Below the pieces are notes generated by a model that worked only from the letters and a program-made list of their open reading frames with translations, was not told the DNA's origin and made no database searches. Shown piece by piece: positions 11,062-23,710 of a DNA stretch of 64,000 nt. The DNA comes from Paramarasmius palmivorus (Eukaryota; Basidiomycota; Agaricomycetes; Agaricales; Marasmiaceae). A program made the position numbers and the translations under genes. The stretch lies in contig JAYKXP010000052.1 of NCBI GenBank assembly GCA_037176845.1, positions 186,001 to 250,000 on the forward strand. The letters run 5' to 3'. The number at the start of each line of letters is the position of its first letter. Position 1 is the first letter of the stretch.

Positions 11062-11953
11062 TTATTCTGGCACAGGAACAGGAACATCCATCTTTCCATC
11101 TACGTTCAACGCCACAACAAACCTACTCACAAAGTTATATCCTCCTGCTGTCGCAGTCGCTTCCACCATTTGTTGGTCGTTCAAAAACTGCGCAAGCCGG
11201 TCAAACACTTCGTCGGGGACATGGACGGATTTGGTGATCCAGTCGGCGAACAATATTGCCGCAGTGAGGGGCCCGCCGAGGATACTGGTGTAGTTTGCTT
11301 CATTTCCCTTTAGGAATGGCGGGGCAAAGCGTATTGCAAGAAGTTGGTCAAGGGTGAGACCTTCAGATCGACCAACAGATTCGTGTTGAATCCTGTGGGG
11401 CGTCAGGCTGTATCAAATCCAAAAATTTTTCAATAGGAATTCGTGTACCATTCATAGGCAGCGTTGTTCACGACCGCAATCCGAAGAATCTAGGACGCTC
11501 TGTTAGCCTGCGATGTGATGAACGATATAGCAAAACTAACAAATAATTCTCGCATATCTCCAGGTAATGTGCTATTATCTCTGATCGCACTAAACAACGC
11601 ATCCCATCCGGAAGCAATGAGTGGTGCATTAAGCCTATTTATGATTCAGTTTATACTACGACCACATATCAACGAGTCAAGAGAACGAGATCTCACAGCG
11701 CACCGTCCAAATCCAAAAGAGTACCATTAGTACGTCTGGAGCGAATCTTATCGGCAATCTAGAGCTTGGTAAGGTTAGTGAAAGGCTTCGGGATGGCAAT
11801 CCTCACCGGGTCTGTCCCTGGGGCAGGGAAGACATAAGGTACTCTCGCAGGTAGATTGTCATCTCTACTCTTCAATAAGGAAGAGATGGATACGCCAAGG
11901 GCAGCGCTGAAAAGACATCCCACCAGCAGGACTGGGGCGAGTAGTCTGACCAT
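11062..11953 (-). CDS. Secreted carboxymuconolactone decarboxylase/AhpD-like protein
   Basis: Five exons by eye; the first is 11807-11953 and the rest follow 48-62-nt introns. The start MVRLLAPVLLVGCLFSAALG is a clear signal peptide. The mature part reads PYVFPAPGTDPIADKIRSRR, then APLIASGWDALFSAIRD, MRELFILRIAVVNNAAYEW and HESVGRSEGLTLDQLLAIR. This order of helices (ELFILR...EW.QH) is that of the CMD/AhpD-like fold. The usual AhpD redox pair CxxC is not present, so a peroxidase role is unlikely. Related fungal proteins are mostly uncharacterised, secreted or organelle-directed. About 210 residues, ending VDGKMDVPVPVPE. The neighbouring GH16 gene is also secreted. Confidence 0.75.
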
Positions 11954-12121
11954 GTTGGGCCTACGTTGTGGAACGATTTCTCATCCTTTACACGATTGGC
12001 GCAGCCTTTATATGAACAGAACACGGACACGCGGTGATTCCGGTAAAGAATTTGCCAGTCCGGTAATACAGGTCAGACGATCGTGTTCGTGAGAGTAGTA
12101 CAAATGTAATGGTCGCTACGT

Positions 12122-13396
12122 TTAGTAACGCCCAACGTTTCCCTGGGCAGTGAAGCCTAACATGTCAACATTCGAATCCTTCGTGTAAATCTGAAGCCGG
12201 TTGATTTCCCAATAAGCATCTCTGAATGCTTGTGGATTGTTGTCAACGACTGAAATATATGTCAGATGGCAGAATGTGCGAATGGGTGCAATAACTCACA
12301 GTCAGAACAAGAAGAGCCACAGCCAGCTTTTGTAAAAGCGCTGCCAGCCCAGTCACCCTATAAAGCTTGTCAGTATCGGTTCAAGAGACCTTGGATAACC
12401 AGACCAACGCAGAGAGTAATATCGAACACTATGTTATGAGCATCGAAATGGTCCGAATAACGGCAGTTATCTTGAGTTGGGAAAGAGGCATCGGGGACTT
12501 TGAATCGGCTAAGATCAAGCTTTCCTGTGCAATTTCCTTGATGCAAGAGTTCTTGAGGAGTATCGGGAGAGTTTCTCGGAAAGAACCAGACGCGAATCGG
12601 AGACGTTTTTGCAAGTACGTAGATTCCACCTTTGTTTTCGTTGAAAGAAACGCCATACGAATGCGGTTGGGTAAATTCGACGCCGCAGCCTTGATTGAAA
12701 TTCACGCTCGAGTCGCAATTGCTGGAAACAGGTACTCTGGAGCAAAGGTAAGTAGCTAGAAACATGATGATGGGAAGTGACGTTCACCCTGTCATTACAC
12801 GCCCTGGATCACCACTATCAGGCATAGCGCAATTCGGTGTCGTGTGCAGAGATGCCACATTTCGTGTGTTCATGTTGACACCTAAGGCATGGTTAGGAGC
12901 ATATTAGCGAATGAATTTGCTTACCTTCAATGAGATCCAGCTCTCCTCCGTTTGGCCACGGTCCTTTCGCGCTGAGAGTCCAAAACGCCGGCCAGGTGCC
13001 GCAACCGATAGGCATGTGTTCAACATCGAGTACTATGACTGCTTCTTCGTAGCCAGCTCTTGAGGTTATCCGCACGCTATCCCGGCCTCGTTGGTAGGGA
13101 AGAACGTATTGTGTAGGGTCTACTCGCAAGACGAATTTGGAGTTGTCAGCAGAAGCTGGTTTGCATTAGGACTAGGGATATATCAAATGGCGAGGAAATG
13201 CACCGAAGGAGAGGTTCTTGCTGATTGCAGTCTGTAGGTCGACATAGTTGACTCGCCCATGAGTGGGATCGTCGTTGTTGAACCATGTAAAGCCTTCAAA
13301 GAAATCAAAGCCGGAGTAGTTGTCTTGAAGAGTGTAGAGTTCGTTTGCGGTAGATAACGCGAAGGTCGCATAGAGAAAGGATAGGAAGAGTAGCAT
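12122..13396 (-). CDS. Secreted GH16 endo-beta-1,3(4)-glucanase-type hydrolase
   Basis: Glycoside hydrolase family 16, a beta-jelly-roll enzyme acting on beta-glucans of fungal wall or plant matter. Signal peptide MLLFLSFLYATFALSTANEL. Then YSGFDFFEGFTWFNNDDPTH, GRVNYVDLQTAISKNLSFA, VLRVDPTQYV, SVRITSRAGY and HMPIGCGTWPAFW. The catalytic stretch GGELDLIEGVNMNTRN (nucleophile and acid/base Glu with the bridging Asp) is split by an intron. Downstream Cys-rich stretches (NQGCGVEFTQPHSYG, VWFFPRN) and the end RLQIYTKDSNVDMLG fit the fungal subgroup. At least six exons; the last coding exon ends TAC TAA at 12122. No C-terminal anchor is seen, so the enzyme is probably soluble. Confidence 0.88.
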
Positions 13397-13568
13397 AGTC
13401 CTAAGGCTAGAGTGTAACGGTGAGGGTTTGAAGGGAAGCCCTTCAAACCCTGAAAAGGCAACGACCGCCTGACCTCCGGCTATTTGACATCATGTTTACT
13501 ATGGGATATCACAGGCATGGATCCATTCAGCTTATATCTCTCGATTTCTGAGCAGTACTGTTCTCTTC

Positions 13569-15286
13569 ATGCCTTCTCATAGCCTCAGAATACCTTCCTC
13601 GACGGGTGCTTTGCGCATCGACCCCAGCAAACCTGTGAAATACATCAACCATTCGTCCGATACTCGTTCTCTCGCCCATGGTGATGTGATACGATATCTC
13701 GGCCATATTTTCGTTTGGGATGAACATAGTGTCCCAGAAGACGTTGTCGTGAAGTATGTCCTTATGTTCAAATGTACCATGCAGCGATTCTGACCCCCAA
13801 AGTCAGGTGGAGAATGGAAGGCGATCCTCTTTGCGATGCGGCAGTGATTCATCTCTTGTCTGGCAACTCTGCGGCCGGGCTCGACATGTTTCATAGGTTG
13901 CATACCTTCGTAACCAAACTTGATGCTCACGACAATGCGTCACCTGTCAGCACATTCTGGAAAGCAATCACAGAAGTTCCACCGACAGACATTCGAGTGA
14001 CAGACGAGCAATTCGACCAGGGCAGAGCTTTGTTTTTGGACAACAGTGTACAAATTGCTCAGTCATTGTTATACTACAGCCTTGCAGGAGGCTTCGCAAG
14101 GTATCGTGAAACATTGAGTATCTCCATTCCTTGCTCATGAATATGTTTAGCCCTCGAATCGTGCGAACTCTCGAAGCAATCTCTTATCTTGTCCCTTCAA
14201 AAGCAGGCGAAGTCTCCTCGGCTTCAAGTGACAGAACCTTCCGCAGACTCTTGGAGACATTTCAGTTCGTGCTCGATGTCATGAGATGCTGCTCTCCGGC
14301 ATCTGATTTTCGTGGCACCGCTCACATTTTACCCGGAGGTGAAGGTTGGAAGTCAATTGTTCGAGTCCGGATGCTCCATGGTGTGGCTAGAGAGAAAGTC
14401 CGAGCAAAGATCAAACGAAGCTCAGATGACCCTCATGTCAACGATGTTCCTATTTCTCAGGAAGATATGAGCGCTACGTAGGTTTACACATGTTTCATGG
14501 TCGTAACATCACTAAATTTTTCATGTATCTAGGCTTGCATCCTTCTCCACCGTCACTTTATGGACGCTAACCACTTTGGGGTTGACGCCACGCCGGGAAG
14601 ATGCCGAAGCATTCCTGGCTATCTGGAGGCACGTAGGATTCTATCTGGGCGTTTCGCCCACTATATTGCGGAGATACTTTTCCAACATAGACGTTTCGGA
14701 CCAGTTCTTGACATCGATGGTCATCCACCTATTCTCGCCCGACGACGAGAGCGATCCGAGCGCCTTCAATGCCCCCACGATGCCCATTTTAATGGCAACA
14801 ACAGGACGACCACCGCTGTATAACACGCTGGAGTGGAACTGCGCCGTCACACATCGTTTGCTAGGCTACGAACTTGCTACTCATCTTAAAGTTCCCGAGC
14901 CTAGTTGGACAATGAATGTGAAGCTCCGGTTCATCCTTGCGATTCAAGCTCTACCTGTGGTCTTTTCCAGGTACTATGGAGAAAGGATCCGGAGAGGTTG
15001 GCTAGAGAAGAGACGTCATATATATGGCGTTGGAATGGCTATGACGCTACGAGGCAACTTAGGAATGAGAAGGACAAAGTTTCGGCCAGGTGGCGAAGAT
15101 CATTCTCACTGGGACGATGAAAAGGTGAATCCTGACTTGGAAGGAGCGGCAAGGGCAACGCGACAGTTCCGCGAAGTACTCGCAGAAATGTTTTCCGTCT
15201 TGGTGGTATCCGGCATCCTAATCATCTACGCTTTTTGGAAATTTCAGGCATACGTTATATCCATGAACTTTGACTATAACTCCTGA
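13569..15286 (+). CDS. mpaB/Lcp-type oxygenase (DUF2236 family)
   Basis: Member of the 'ER-bound oxygenase mpaB / latex-clearing protein' family, haem-dependent oxygenases. Four exons: 13569-13753, 13807-14100, 14151-14477 and 14533-15286, 519 residues. Landmarks are VWDEHSVPEDVVVKWRMEGD (spliced), GGFASPRIVRTLEAISYLV, the family motif RVRMLHGVAREKV (RxxxLHxxVR type, haem-ligand region), SQEDMSATLASFSTVTLW and AFLAIWRHVGFYLGVS. A hydrophobic helix near the C-terminus (FSVLVVSGILIIYAFWKF) suggests membrane attachment. Agaricomycetes often carry several paralogues. The substrate is unknown. Confidence 0.85.
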
Positions 15287-15505
15287 TTCGCTCGGTTCAC
15301 TTCATCACCTTAAAACAATGTACTATCGACCTTGTCTTTCCTTCAGGACCCCTTTTTTTATCAGACTCTTGGACTCGACCGTAGATCATCGATGATGCAT
15401 CGATAATGTCTCGAACGCATAGAACTGTTCTTTGCAGACAGTGTCTTGGAATTCTATATAAAAGCACAGGCTTCTCGATGTTCAGTGCTACGCTCCGTCG
15501 AAAAT

Positions 15506-16015
15506 ATGTTCACAGCCCTCGTCGTATTCGCCACACTGTTCCATTTTGTATTGGGAATAGTCATCCTACCCGACGAATCATGGCAAACTCCAACATCAGG
15601 CTCTAGTGGCGGGGCAATCACATCTTGGCATCTGCGAACAGCAGTGCGAACCATCGATCCCTTTACACCGTTGACGACGACTTTCACGGTCTCCACTCAG
15701 GTCAACTCCGACACAACCATCTACGAGGTGCAGACTATTACCATGCATCCAGCAATCATGACGGATCTCGGGAAACCACATTCAACGCAATCGAGCCATC
15801 TATCTTCAGAAACTAGTCATCAGCGCACAGTCATTATCGTGGTATCTGTCGTCGGCGCAGCTATTGTGTTGATCTCCGTGTTTGTTATGATTGCTCGCTG
15901 GAGGGCGAGATGGCACGTCCGCCATTGGAGTAACTGGACTGCTGAGGGATGGCAGAACTTGGAAGGGGGAAAAACTAGGAGCAACGCTAGGGTAGAACAG
16001 GGAGCCGCTCACTAG
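15506..16015 (+). CDS. Single-pass (type I) membrane protein, function unknown
   Basis: Intron-free frame from the ATG at 15506, chosen because MFTALVVFATLFHFVLGIV is a good signal peptide, to TAG at 16013. About 170 residues. A Ser/Thr-rich extracellular stretch (about residues 25-105, candidates for O-mannosylation) is followed by one transmembrane helix (VIIVVSVVGAAIVLISVFVM) and a basic juxtamembrane tail (ARWRARWHVRHW). This layout is that of fungal wall-sensor-like or adhesin-like small membrane proteins, but no named domain is visible. Confidence 0.6.
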   Translation: MFTALVVFATLFHFVLGIVILPDESWQTPTSGSSGGAITSWHLRTAVRTIDPFTPLTTTFTVSTQVNSDTTIYEVQTITMHPAIMTDLGKPHSTQSSHLSSETSHQRTVIIVVSVVGAAIVLISVFVMIARWRARWHVRHWSNWTAEGWQNLEGGKTRSNARVEQGAAH

Positions 16016-16183
16016 ATTGAAGTAGAGGTGTGTAGAGATGATGTCTCCTGAGACCAGGAGTTTTTTTTGCCGGATTCTTATGGTGTAAATTCTTTAAATT
16101 GTAATCGTGAAACATACGTAACAACACTTATAACAGGGACGCGTCGGAAGCGCCTCTGTTCGCGCCTTTTGAGATTGTTCCTC

Positions 16184-18162
16184 ATGTTCAAATTGCTCGC
16201 TCTTTTCGTATTCTTTCATTTATTATCACCATCCTACGCGACAACTGGTTACATTCTTCCTATCACCCGTCGTTCGTTCAGCAACTCCGCCGATCCATCT
16301 ACTAAAAGAGGTTTTGATGTTGAAATCGCTGTGCGTGTCCTTGGATATTCTCGCATTGCCATTGTTCTAACGCCTTTGGCAGAATGGCGAATTGAAGGCC
16401 CTGTTGAGAAAATACGAGTCACTTGTTCGCCAAGATGGTTTCCTCAATCACTTCAATCCGGCAAACGACATCTCGGAAATTGTCAACGAAAAGTACCCCG
16501 ATGTCGACGATACCCTTTTGAACGCGATGTTCCGATATGGCCCATTCGACGATGACCCAAACGGCGACCTGGAAGATATCACCCATGTCTTCGACACAGT
16601 ACTATCGCCCCCTGGCATAATGCCTCTTCGCGACGATATACAGAATGGACTGGATTTGGTCTATTATGGGGGTTGTGGGATCGGAACACCACCGCAGAAA
16701 CTGACCGTGGACTTTGACACAGGTTCGGCAGACCTATGGGTGCCTAGCAACTGTCGCAATTGCGAGTCAATGCAGTACGAACCGGAGCGAAGCTCCACTT
16801 ATCAGAATCAGGGTTCACCATTCCACCTATTCTATGTTAGTCCGGCCAGTGGGCAGTCTTTGTATGCATAGTTGATCGATTATCTAGGGCACAGGTTCGG
16901 TTCGTGGCAAAACGGCGAAGGATACGGTAACAATAGCCGACATTCGTGTCGAAAATCAAACGTTCGCCTCAGTCACTCATCAGAGTTCTGAATTTACAGA
17001 ACAACCTTTTGACGGTATTTTGGGTGCTGCGTTCTCGACGATCGCCCAGTCCGGGGATTACACCTTTGTGGAAAATGCGATTTTGAAGGGAAAGGTACAA
17101 TTACCAATCTTCTCCGTACACCTGGAACGAGGGCGAGTTGATGGGTCACAAGTAAGTTATGTTCTGCAACTTGAGATGAGCGCCAGCGGCCGACTCTAAA
17201 CCGTTTATATTCAGGTCTGTTTGGGTTGCGTTGATCCATCGAAGGCCATGTCTCCACCTAAATGGATTCCTATCCTTCGCCGTGTAAGCCAAACGTCGAT
17301 GAGCGACTGTATCTTTTTGACGGGCTGGCTAGGCATACTGGTCCATCCCGTTGAATGCCTTAGGTGTTCAAGGCACTCAAGCCATCTTTGTCGATAACAT
17401 GATATCTGCGGTAGGTGATCGTAACGTCTTCACTTGCTCTGGCTAACATGTGTCCAGGCTATTGATACCGGGACAACCTTTATCTACTTGCCTGGCTATG
17501 CTGCTGATCAGCTGTATAGAATGGTGAGCAACGTTCCCAGAACGAACCCTTGGACGTCCTCAATTCGATACTATATATCGACAGATTCCAGGTGCACAAA
17601 ATGCAACAGAGTATGGCGCTACCGGTGGTAAGTTCGAGTGTTTGGCGGACTGTCCGGTTGTTCGACGCACTCTAGGATTCTACACGTACCCATGCAACCT
17701 AGTGCCCAAGATCAGTCTCACCTTTGCCGAACATTCCTTTCTCCTACACCCGGACGACTTTAATCTAGGTATGAAGGTGACTTTTCTTGGGTTCTTAATA
17801 CTAAATGTCGCAGGTACATCCGCTTCGGACCCATCGTAAGTCCAGGATGATATACCTATTCAAAAATTAAGCCCTTTGCCAGACGATGTGTAGGAGGAAT
17901 AATCGCGATTCGGGACAACTTGTGGCCAGCCACATTGGCTATCATAGGTGTGCTTAAGAAAAAACTTTCTATCACGGGAAAACGCTGATGGGTGTTAGGG
18001 GATGAATTTCTGAAGTCGTGTAAGTCGCAGAGAAAAGCATCCCTTCGCGTTGGTAACGCTTACAGGCATCCACTAGGGTACACAACGTTTGATTATTCTT
18101 CTGGAGGGAGAGTAGGTTTTGCCCCGAGCATCAACAATAAGTTCATCTCGCCTGTTGAATAG
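16184..18162 (+). CDS. Secreted pepsin-like aspartic protease (A1 family)
   Basis: Multi-exon gene with about 50-nt introns. Start at 16184: [19 protein letters not shown] is a signal peptide. After a propeptide ([20 protein letters not shown] region) the mature enzyme carries the first active-site motif [16 protein letters not shown], the flap-side [31 protein letters not shown], and the second motif [20 protein letters not shown]. It ends [20 protein letters not shown] with TAG at 18160-18162. Both catalytic Asp are present, so an active secreted endoprotease is likely. The final exons are short and their borders are less certain. The gene is convergent with the GCFC gene, with stops about 50 bp apart. 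Confidence 0.88.
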
Positions 18163-18213
18163 CACAATTGACGACAACCCAATGCCATCCTCCTCGTCGT
18201 AGTGTACATATTG

Positions 18214-20966
18214 TCAACTGTTCAACCTTGTCCTGATGTCTCTGGTCATAAGCTCTGGAGGTAACATGCTTGCTACCTGTCGGATCCAGGTAAGCATTTC
18301 ATCTAACATAAGCTAACATGTGCTCACTGTCTGAATAACATCGGCACCACCAACTTCCCATCCACCTTCTGCGATCCCAAGGATAAGTCCATCTACAATT
18401 CGTGCGGCCAATTGTCCCAGTCCAAATCGTTCTCCGGTCAGTTTTCGCCATTGCAGTAAGTTGGCCAACAGCTTCAATCGGCGCGTCAAGAAGCGCTGCC
18501 TTGATGGTACAGACTCTGGGTCAAAAGCCGGAGCTGGGCGTGTTGCCACCGTACTTGTGAATTTAGCTATTAGTTTTTCGGTTTCATGAATAGCTTTTTC
18601 AAAGCAGATTACGACCGATTTAGATAACACCTGACAGAACTTACGAGTTAGAAAGATTCGACAACATGAAGAAGTGCGATTACCTGGAGCTTGGGACTGC
18701 CCGGTTCAATAGTCGCTTCTAATTCTTCCATGATATCAATCACTCTCCGAATGTGCGAGTGTGAATAGACATCTAGAGCGCCCCCTTCGATGATCTTGGA
18801 CATTCTCGGGATTATGGCTGTTGTTATCATGGAAGACACGAGATCACCATCGGGGCCTAATTCCCTCGCTGTATCGGAGGGATCCCCAGGCCGAGAGTAG
18901 TCGTAGAGCCCTTGGTACCATCGGAAGCTTTCTAATCCTTTCTTGTCCTGTAAGGCAGTCAAACCGGTGCTCAACTCCCAAGTCAATCAAACGCAAACCT
19001 CAATACAATCCCAGCCAATGCATTCCAGTCTTGCCCAAAACTCCCATACACTGACCACACCTAGGCCACCCCAAGCACCAACATAACTGTCTGCGTACTT
19101 TTCTCTCCAAACACCCCACTGTCCTTGGCCCGGATCCAGAAACTCTTTCGCCTTCACATCAGACAAGACGTCTTGCGTTTGCGTGATAACCGATCGCAAT
19201 GCCGAACGATAAGCGTCTTCGTCTGCGGGTGGTATTTCAGAATCCGTTGAATATCCCTCTTCCTCCGCAGGTCTTGCTTTCTGACGCAATTGCCTTTGTT
19301 GGCGACGAGAGACTCGGGCGATTCGGCGCTGGCGTCTTGTAGCCTGAGGATCGGCCTCTCTCGTGGTTTCAGTATCTTCCAGTAACGGTAGGGGTCCGAG
19401 GAAGACCGAAAGGTCATCTTCATCATCTTGCTGTCTCCGGCTGCTTACCATGTCGTAGCGTTCTTTTAATAGCGATAGATGTCCTTCTTCAAGCTGTTCT
19501 AGAAGGGGGTACTGTGAAAGGGGTTAGTATATAACTCGTATTACACATAAAGAACGGGGTGATTATACCTTTTCATCTAAAAAGCCTGCGACACCTTCTA
19601 CCCACTCCCGGAAGGAACCAAACCAAGCACGTTTCTCCTCGGCTTTCCCAACAAGCTCTCGCATTTCTCTCTCTCTCTCATCGACTTGTTCGCGCTCCTG
19701 TGCAAGCGTGTTGAGGGCAGCTGTGTTACCTGCGTGTGACGTCGTCAACTGTGCCATCTGCTGTGTCAAACGGGCGAGAGAAGCACTGAGTGTTGGGATC
19801 GGCGTCGAAAGAGGTACTAATCCGAAAACGTTAGCAATATGATTGCACATTACAGAATGAATTGGCTGACTTGGTGCCGGTTTGTAGGGACGCTTGGATG
19901 GCTTTGATGCCGGTGCCGGTGACCGACTTGGGAGGTGGCCTCCTCGTCTGAGCTGCGCCTGTTCCCATTCGGTAGTTTCTTCATCTTCTTCGTCACTAGT
20001 GATGTATTTGATCTCATGGGCGAACACGGAAAGAGAAAGCTACTTACGCGTCAGCAATCATCTCTTTCATGGCTTCGCGGCGTTTGCTGGCCTCTAATTT
20101 GCGCGATTTTTTACTTAGAGCTATTCGTTCCTGCGCACTAGTATATTCGGCGTACTCTGAAGTATAGTCGTGAAAATATGTTCTTTTGTGGTACGACCGC
20201 GACTCACCATCGTCTGCTTCACCCAATTCGTCTTCTTCTCGCACAAGCCTACTTTCGGGATGCGGTCCTTGGTACTCAGGTGCCTTGGTGACCGAAAGAG
20301 AAATGAAGTCTTCGTTCCCGGAAGCTTTGGCTGCTCGCAGACGTTCTCTTCTTTCTTTCGCCTGTTTGACGGAAGATTCGGATGGTATAATCGTCTCTGA
20401 GGATTCTGGCAGGTTTTCAGACGCTGTGCCGAGAGGATGTATCATAGAACGACTTACCAGTGACTTCGTTGCCTTGAACGTTGTCTGCATCGAGGGACAT
20501 CATGGACATGTCTGCATCATATGGATCTGAGAGTGGAACGGGTGCCCTTGTTGATGTTGTACTTGCTTTGAGTTCATTTAGGTATGCCTGGTCATAAGTA
20601 GGTCGACTGGGACTTATGGTAGCTTGATCGAGGTTTGTCGGTACATTTCTAAAGGTCAAGGGTCAGGCAATCGAAATGATATGTTCTTGACACGTACGCA
20701 GAGCTCTGTCCCAAAGCCAGCTTGCGGCTTAATTTGGATTTCTTGAGCTGAAAAGCGTCTCCTCCCTCTTCAACCTCTTCATCTTCTCCGCCGAAACTGA
20801 GCCTAGATTTCGGCTTATTACGCTTTGCCTTGTCCTTGAATTTTTTGACTATGGTGGAAGGCGACTCTTCGGCAGTGGCAGTAACAGAATCATCGTCGAT
20901 TGAATCTTCTGGCGACGAGGGCCTCGTACGTTGAGTTGGCTTGGATTTTACGCGTTGCTTGAACAT
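18214..20966 (-). CDS. GCFC/PAXBP1-type spliceosome-associated protein
   Basis: Nuclear protein of the GC-rich-sequence DNA-binding-factor (GCFC2/PAXBP1, Ntr2-related) family, which works with Prp43/Ntr1-type factors in spliceosome turnover. The start MFKQRVKSKPTQRTRPSSPE matches the short basic start of the family. A disordered acidic/basic N-half follows, then a coiled coil (QMAQLTTSHAGNTAALNTLA), the signature GYSTDSEIPPADEDAYRSAL, and DPGQGQWGVWREKYADSYVG with ECIGWDCIE, the GCFC domain hallmark. The C-terminal helical part ends MLPPELMTRDIRTRL. At least eight exons with 50-60-nt introns. No break is seen. Confidence 0.88.
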
Positions 20967-21410
20967 GAAAATGATGACTGCATAGAACCAAAACCAAAGA
21001 ACCAAGGTACGGAACCGGGCGCCAGTCATCCAGCGCTTATGTCGAGCATAGCACATTTCGAACCACCATGCGAGTACCTCTCATCCAAGCCTTCAATGCT
21101 TCAGCGCTTCAGCTTCAGCTAGCTTACTCAAGTTACAGGAGTCTATAGGCTGTTAAAAGTACAGGTACGTATAGTAGGCTAGAGTAGGATCACATCGCCG
21201 ATGTCATTGATCCCGAAAATTATCCAGGTCAAGCGGTGTCCGCACGATTGGCCCCCGTTGGGCGTCTTGGAAGCGGTGGGCCAGGCAAGCAATCTTAGAA
21301 TCATTCTATTGAAACCAGAGAAAGGGCCGATGGGAAAACTGTTTCCACGCAATGCTCGATAGCAGCAGAAAGCGTAGAGTGAAAATGGCGTTCAATCGAA
21401 CTCCTATTTG
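20967..21410. other. Divergent intergenic region
   Basis: About 440 bp between the start of the GCFC gene (-) and the first convincing codons of the P-loop family gene (+). I see no RNA gene or repeat. A missing first exon of the plus-strand gene could lie here. An antisense open frame (21306-21656, -) overlaps the edge and is treated as a shadow. Confidence 0.35.
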
Positions 21411-23503
21411 ATGCCTTTTAACGTGGTGTGCGACTTGCTGGAATGTCCCTGCATTCCGATCATACACCCCATGGCATACCTCCCCTGCGAACATGCTCTG
21501 TACGGTCAAGATATTCAGCCTCCAGATATGCTCCATATCAAAACCTTTGGAAAGGCCCGTATAGCTCACGAATTGGGCTCCCATGCGTTTGTTATCCCAT
21601 TCATTCTTGGTCGAGATGGCAGCGATTGTTCGTCTATGATCAATATCGTTCGCCACTATGGCTGACCAGTCTTGTTCACAGGTCGTCCCGGTCCCGACGT
21701 GTCAATCCTGGAACTACTCAGAGTCGACTATAATTCAGAGAATATCCCAGAGTCTGCCGAAAGTCATTCAATGCGTTGTGCCTGGTTTCTTGTAGCGCTA
21801 TTCTCCAAGATTCGCGACGAAATATCGACGTGGGAGCATCATCAAAACTATCTTGAACTATCTCGAACTTGGAAGCAATACTTCTGGGTGCATAAGACTC
21901 GGATTCTCGAGGACGTGAGAGCCCGAACGGTGTGTTCGAGAGTTGTTCGCGGATAGTGATTCGAGTTGACTTTGCTTTGGCAGATTGACCTTATAAGTAT
22001 CGACCCTTGGCCGACAGATGGTCTCAGATCCCAATGCAAAAGTGAGGGTCGGAACCTATTTGTAGCTTTGTAACGACTAACAATTGACAGAACAAGCGAG
22101 GCTCGCAGCGGAGTCCCTAGTTGCCCTAATCAGTCGACTGGCCGGCGGGGAACCCTCAACCCTTCAGACCATTCGACTCATCATCTCTTTCGACCACGCA
22201 GAAGTTCTTGCAGAGGCCGAATACAGCATGATAATCCTTTCTCACTTGTTCACCCATCTTCCAATCATGTTCCTCCATATCACCACCCGCCCCATGCACG
22301 GCACTATTTCATTCACCCGAACTGCACTGCCTACCGTCAATTACCCTTTCGCGGCACTTCACGAAGACTCCATGTTTGTTCCGTTACCACTCGATCTTCC
22401 CTCAGGATGTTTGCGAAGATCGATCCAGGAATTCCTTAGCGGACGAAGATTGTATGCTAATATTCTCTGCCAGCAGGGACGTAGACTGATACCATTGCCA
22501 TAGGTGGAAAGCAATCTTCTGTACCCCCACCAAATACCACGATAACGTCCCAATCGCGGAGTCTGCACCCTTATACTTACAGGACTGGGCAACCACCATT
22601 GACGATAGGCAGAAGGATGTTAACAATCTCTCCCGTCTCTTGGGTCTGACTCTGGTCCGTCCAACACCAGACTACGCAGTCGCGGACGAATTAGCAATGG
22701 TCGAAGACTCTTTTCCTCATATAGTTTCCCTGACTCAGGAAGCTCCGGACAGTGAAGAAACGAATTCCAGAACTTCACGCAGTCGACGGACGCTGCTTCT
22801 CCAAGAATGTGTCGCACACGGGATGGTGCTGGAATCCGCTCCCGAAATCGCTCTACGTCTATTACTTCTCAACACCCAAGACCATACATCAGCGCGGCTT
22901 CTTGCAGATTCCTCCAATTGCACTAGCATACCTGTCCGAGTGCTGGAGTTTCTAACAATCCTGTTTGGGGAACGAAGCCTCTCGACTATCAGCAGCGAAT
23001 TGGTGACCGAATTACCGACAATAGGCCATGTCTTTCCCAATGCTTGGATCCATTTTAACCATTTCATCGATTCGGCCCCACTCAAGTCCAAGGGCAACAC
23101 AATTGGGGCTGTCGTCGAGTCGGCTTTGGTTCAACGCGCGGCGGTCATCGATGATCATCGTATATTTATCCCAGTTTTTTCAGCATCCTCTCCAGAGCGA
23201 GCTATCAGCTCGTCTGTTCTCACCACTTCGGCCATTATCGTCAGTCTCGGGAACGATGATCGCTTGACGGACGATTTGTACTTGGAGTCCTTACCAGAAC
23301 TTTTCCCGCATATCCTCGTCAATATAACGCTGACCAATGAAGCGGATGCTGCTGTGAGGCTAGGAACACGTAGAACGGGGGCAAGTGGGGCCTTTTCGTA
23401 TGAGATTGTCGCACGCGGAAGTTGTTCTGGGATCTTCCATGCTTTGGGAATGGAAGGTGAAACAGTGGCGCCGATCTATCAAAGACTTTTTGGAACTACA
23501 TGA
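21411..23503 (+). CDS. Agaricomycete-expanded P-loop family protein, Walker A degenerate
   Basis: Spliced model of about five exons. IAHELGSHAFVIPFILGRDG joins (intron about 21627-21680) to RPGPDVSILELLRVDY. The following exons give IDLISIDPWPTDG, then LIISFDHAEVLAEAEYSMI (Walker-B-like strand), LPIMFLHITTRP, and RRLWKAIFCTPTKYHDNVP across an intron with donor GTATGC. This order (hydrophobic strand, 'FDHAE', 'LFLSTT'-type strand, 'GRxLW') is that of a large, poorly characterised Agaricomycete family often described as putative P-loop or Crinkler-like ATPases. The expected GxGKS loop is reduced to TFGKARIAHELG, so either ATP binding is lost or a first exon is missing. Start uncertain. No in-frame stop. 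Confidence 0.6.
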
Positions 23504-23710
23504 TGGACTCTCCCATGTATCGACATAAGTTCCAATTCCATAGGGGTTGGTATACTTATTCCGTCTTACAATGTATTTCATTCGATAGCAATACACGAAC
23601 ATTTTACTCAGTGTTGATCGAGTGGCAAGTTGAAGTCAGTCAAAATCACAAGGTATCAGTATACTAACTAGCTAGATAGGATAGATAGATACGACTCTTC
23701 CTTAACGACC

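Noticed and set aside
11026..11313. Plus-strand frames after the F-box/ankyrin gene
   Set aside because: Antisense to the last exon of the carboxymuconolactone-decarboxylase-like gene.
21306..21656. 116-codon minus-strand frame opposite the first exon of the P-loop gene
   Set aside because: No splice continuation and no recognisable motif, while the plus strand shows family sequence and consistent introns.
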